From: Chrysochromulina parva | Lineage: Eukaryota > Haptophyta > Prymnesiales > Chrysochromulinaceae | Assembly: GCA_002887195.1 (NCBI GenBank) | Contig: PJAB01001346.1 | Coordinates: 1-15,196 of the forward strand | Length of the DNA: 15,196 nt | Reading direction: 5' to 3' | In this document: positions 14,761 to 15,196 of the stretch, piece by piece | How positions within the stretch are numbered: position 1 is the stretch's first letter | How the letters are laid out: every line of letters begins with the position of its first letter | Made by a program: the position numbers and the translations under genes | Notes under the pieces: generated by a model | Database searches by the model: none | What the model was told of the DNA's origin: nothing | Seen by the model: only the letters and a program-made list of their open reading frames with translations

Positions 14761-15087
14761 GGCGTGAGCGCGAGTGCGCCGCCTCGTGCAGCGGTGGCTT
14801 CCTCCGCGCTCCGGGAGTATTATGCTATCTGACTCACTATCAGCCGGAGAGCGCGACTGCGTGGGGAGACCACGTGGAAGGAGCTGAGGCGCGCTCCGGG
14901 AGGGGGGGAGGCAGCAAACACCGACTTTCGGTTCAGCACGGCAGGGCCCCGCGTGCTTCAGGTCCCCGCGTGCTTCAGGTCTGAGAAACTTCGGAACTTC
15001 ATCGTTACACAAAATAGGAAGATTCGAGGGAATCGTCTGATTCTGCGAATGCCGCGCGCGTTGCGCACGAAAGAGGACCCGCCCGAC
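14761..15087. other. Spacer with a 17-bp direct duplication
   Basis: This 327-bp stretch lies between the orphan gene's stop and the next plus-strand start. It should contain the 3' UTR of the former and the promoter of the latter. It has an exact tandem CCCCGCGTGCTTCAGGT at 14947-14963 and 14964-14980. The plus-strand frame leading into ATG 15088 stays open for well over 100 bases upstream, so an earlier start (for example ATG 15049) cannot be excluded. Confidence 0.4.
14947..14980. repeat. 17-bp exact tandem duplication
   Basis: CCCCGCGTGCTTCAGGT occurs twice end to end at 14947-14963 and 14964-14980. It lies in noncoding sequence and has no assigned role. Confidence 0.95.
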
Positions 15088-15196
15088 ATGGATGCCACAG
15101 CGGCGGCCCCTCCGAGCCCCAACACCGCCAGCATTGATGCCACGCCGTCGCAGGCCGACGCCATGTCTCGAGTCCCATCGATGACGTCATTCGTCG
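15088..15196 (+). CDS. Possible 5' end of a gene cut by the window edge
   Basis: ATG 15088 sits in a good Kozak-like context (GACATGG) and the frame is open to the end of the window. The 36 visible codons encode an Ala/Pro/Ser-rich start (MDATAAAPPSPNTAS) ending in PSMTSFV, which looks like the disordered N-terminus of a larger protein. An in-frame ATG at 15049 adds 13 mostly charged residues. Nothing can be said of function. Overlapping minus-strand frames in the same region are low-quality. Confidence 0.4.
   Translation, partial: MDATAAAPPSPNTASIDATPSQADAMSRVPSMTSFV

Overview
The window looks like nuclear DNA of a gene-dense, GC-rich unicellular eukaryote, most probably a haptophyte-type microalga. 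That lineage call is an inference. It rests on mostly uninterrupted genes, two short introns that both read GTGCGT...GCAG, high GC at third codon positions, polyproline/cysteine-rich surface-type proteins, and eukaryote-only families (CTF8, TMEM70-like, RING-LON, a J-protein with a thioredoxin-like domain). No rRNA, tRNA, CRISPR array or transposon was seen, so the species cannot be fixed.

Layout, left to right. Positions 1-637 hold no supportable gene. From 2837 down to 638 (minus strand) lies a two-domain glycan-type gene: an N-terminal glycosyltransferase-like region followed by an FkbM-type methyltransferase. It is interrupted by an in-frame TGA at 2412-2414 and by a one-base frame change near 1901, so it is either a decaying gene or carries two sequence errors. 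Divergent from it, at 3019-3581 (plus), is a two-exon CTF8 gene, a subunit of the alternative clamp loader CTF18-RFC.

After a 0.7 kb spacer, the minus strand carries a large two-exon gene (6668 to 4277). It encodes a predicted type I membrane protein with a signal peptide, Cys-rich modules separated by polyproline, several small tandem repeats, one transmembrane helix and a PB1-like cytosolic tail. This is the most unusual protein in the window. Upstream is a TMEM70-like mitochondrial protein (7794-7135, minus) whose targeting presequence contains an exact 63-bp in-frame tandem duplication. Divergent from that is a J-domain protein with a cysteine-less thioredoxin-like domain and a C-terminal membrane segment (8022-9377, plus).

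The right part holds a free-standing type II thioesterase (10526-9687, minus), a RING-LON protein with a C-terminal hydrophobic segment (12119-10803, minus), a thioredoxin-like protein with a CTKC site (13284-12673, minus), a 358-residue orphan protein (13684-14760, plus), and probably the first codons of another gene running off the right edge (15088 on, plus).

The genes do not form an operon or an evident pathway. They are ordinary eukaryotic neighbours in convergent and divergent pairs, with short shared spacers (181, 227 and 399 bp) that probably hold divergent promoters. I saw no clear multi-gene novel system. The best candidates for something new are the Cys-rich/polyproline membrane protein, the broken glycosyltransferase-methyltransferase fusion and the orphan at 13684-14760.
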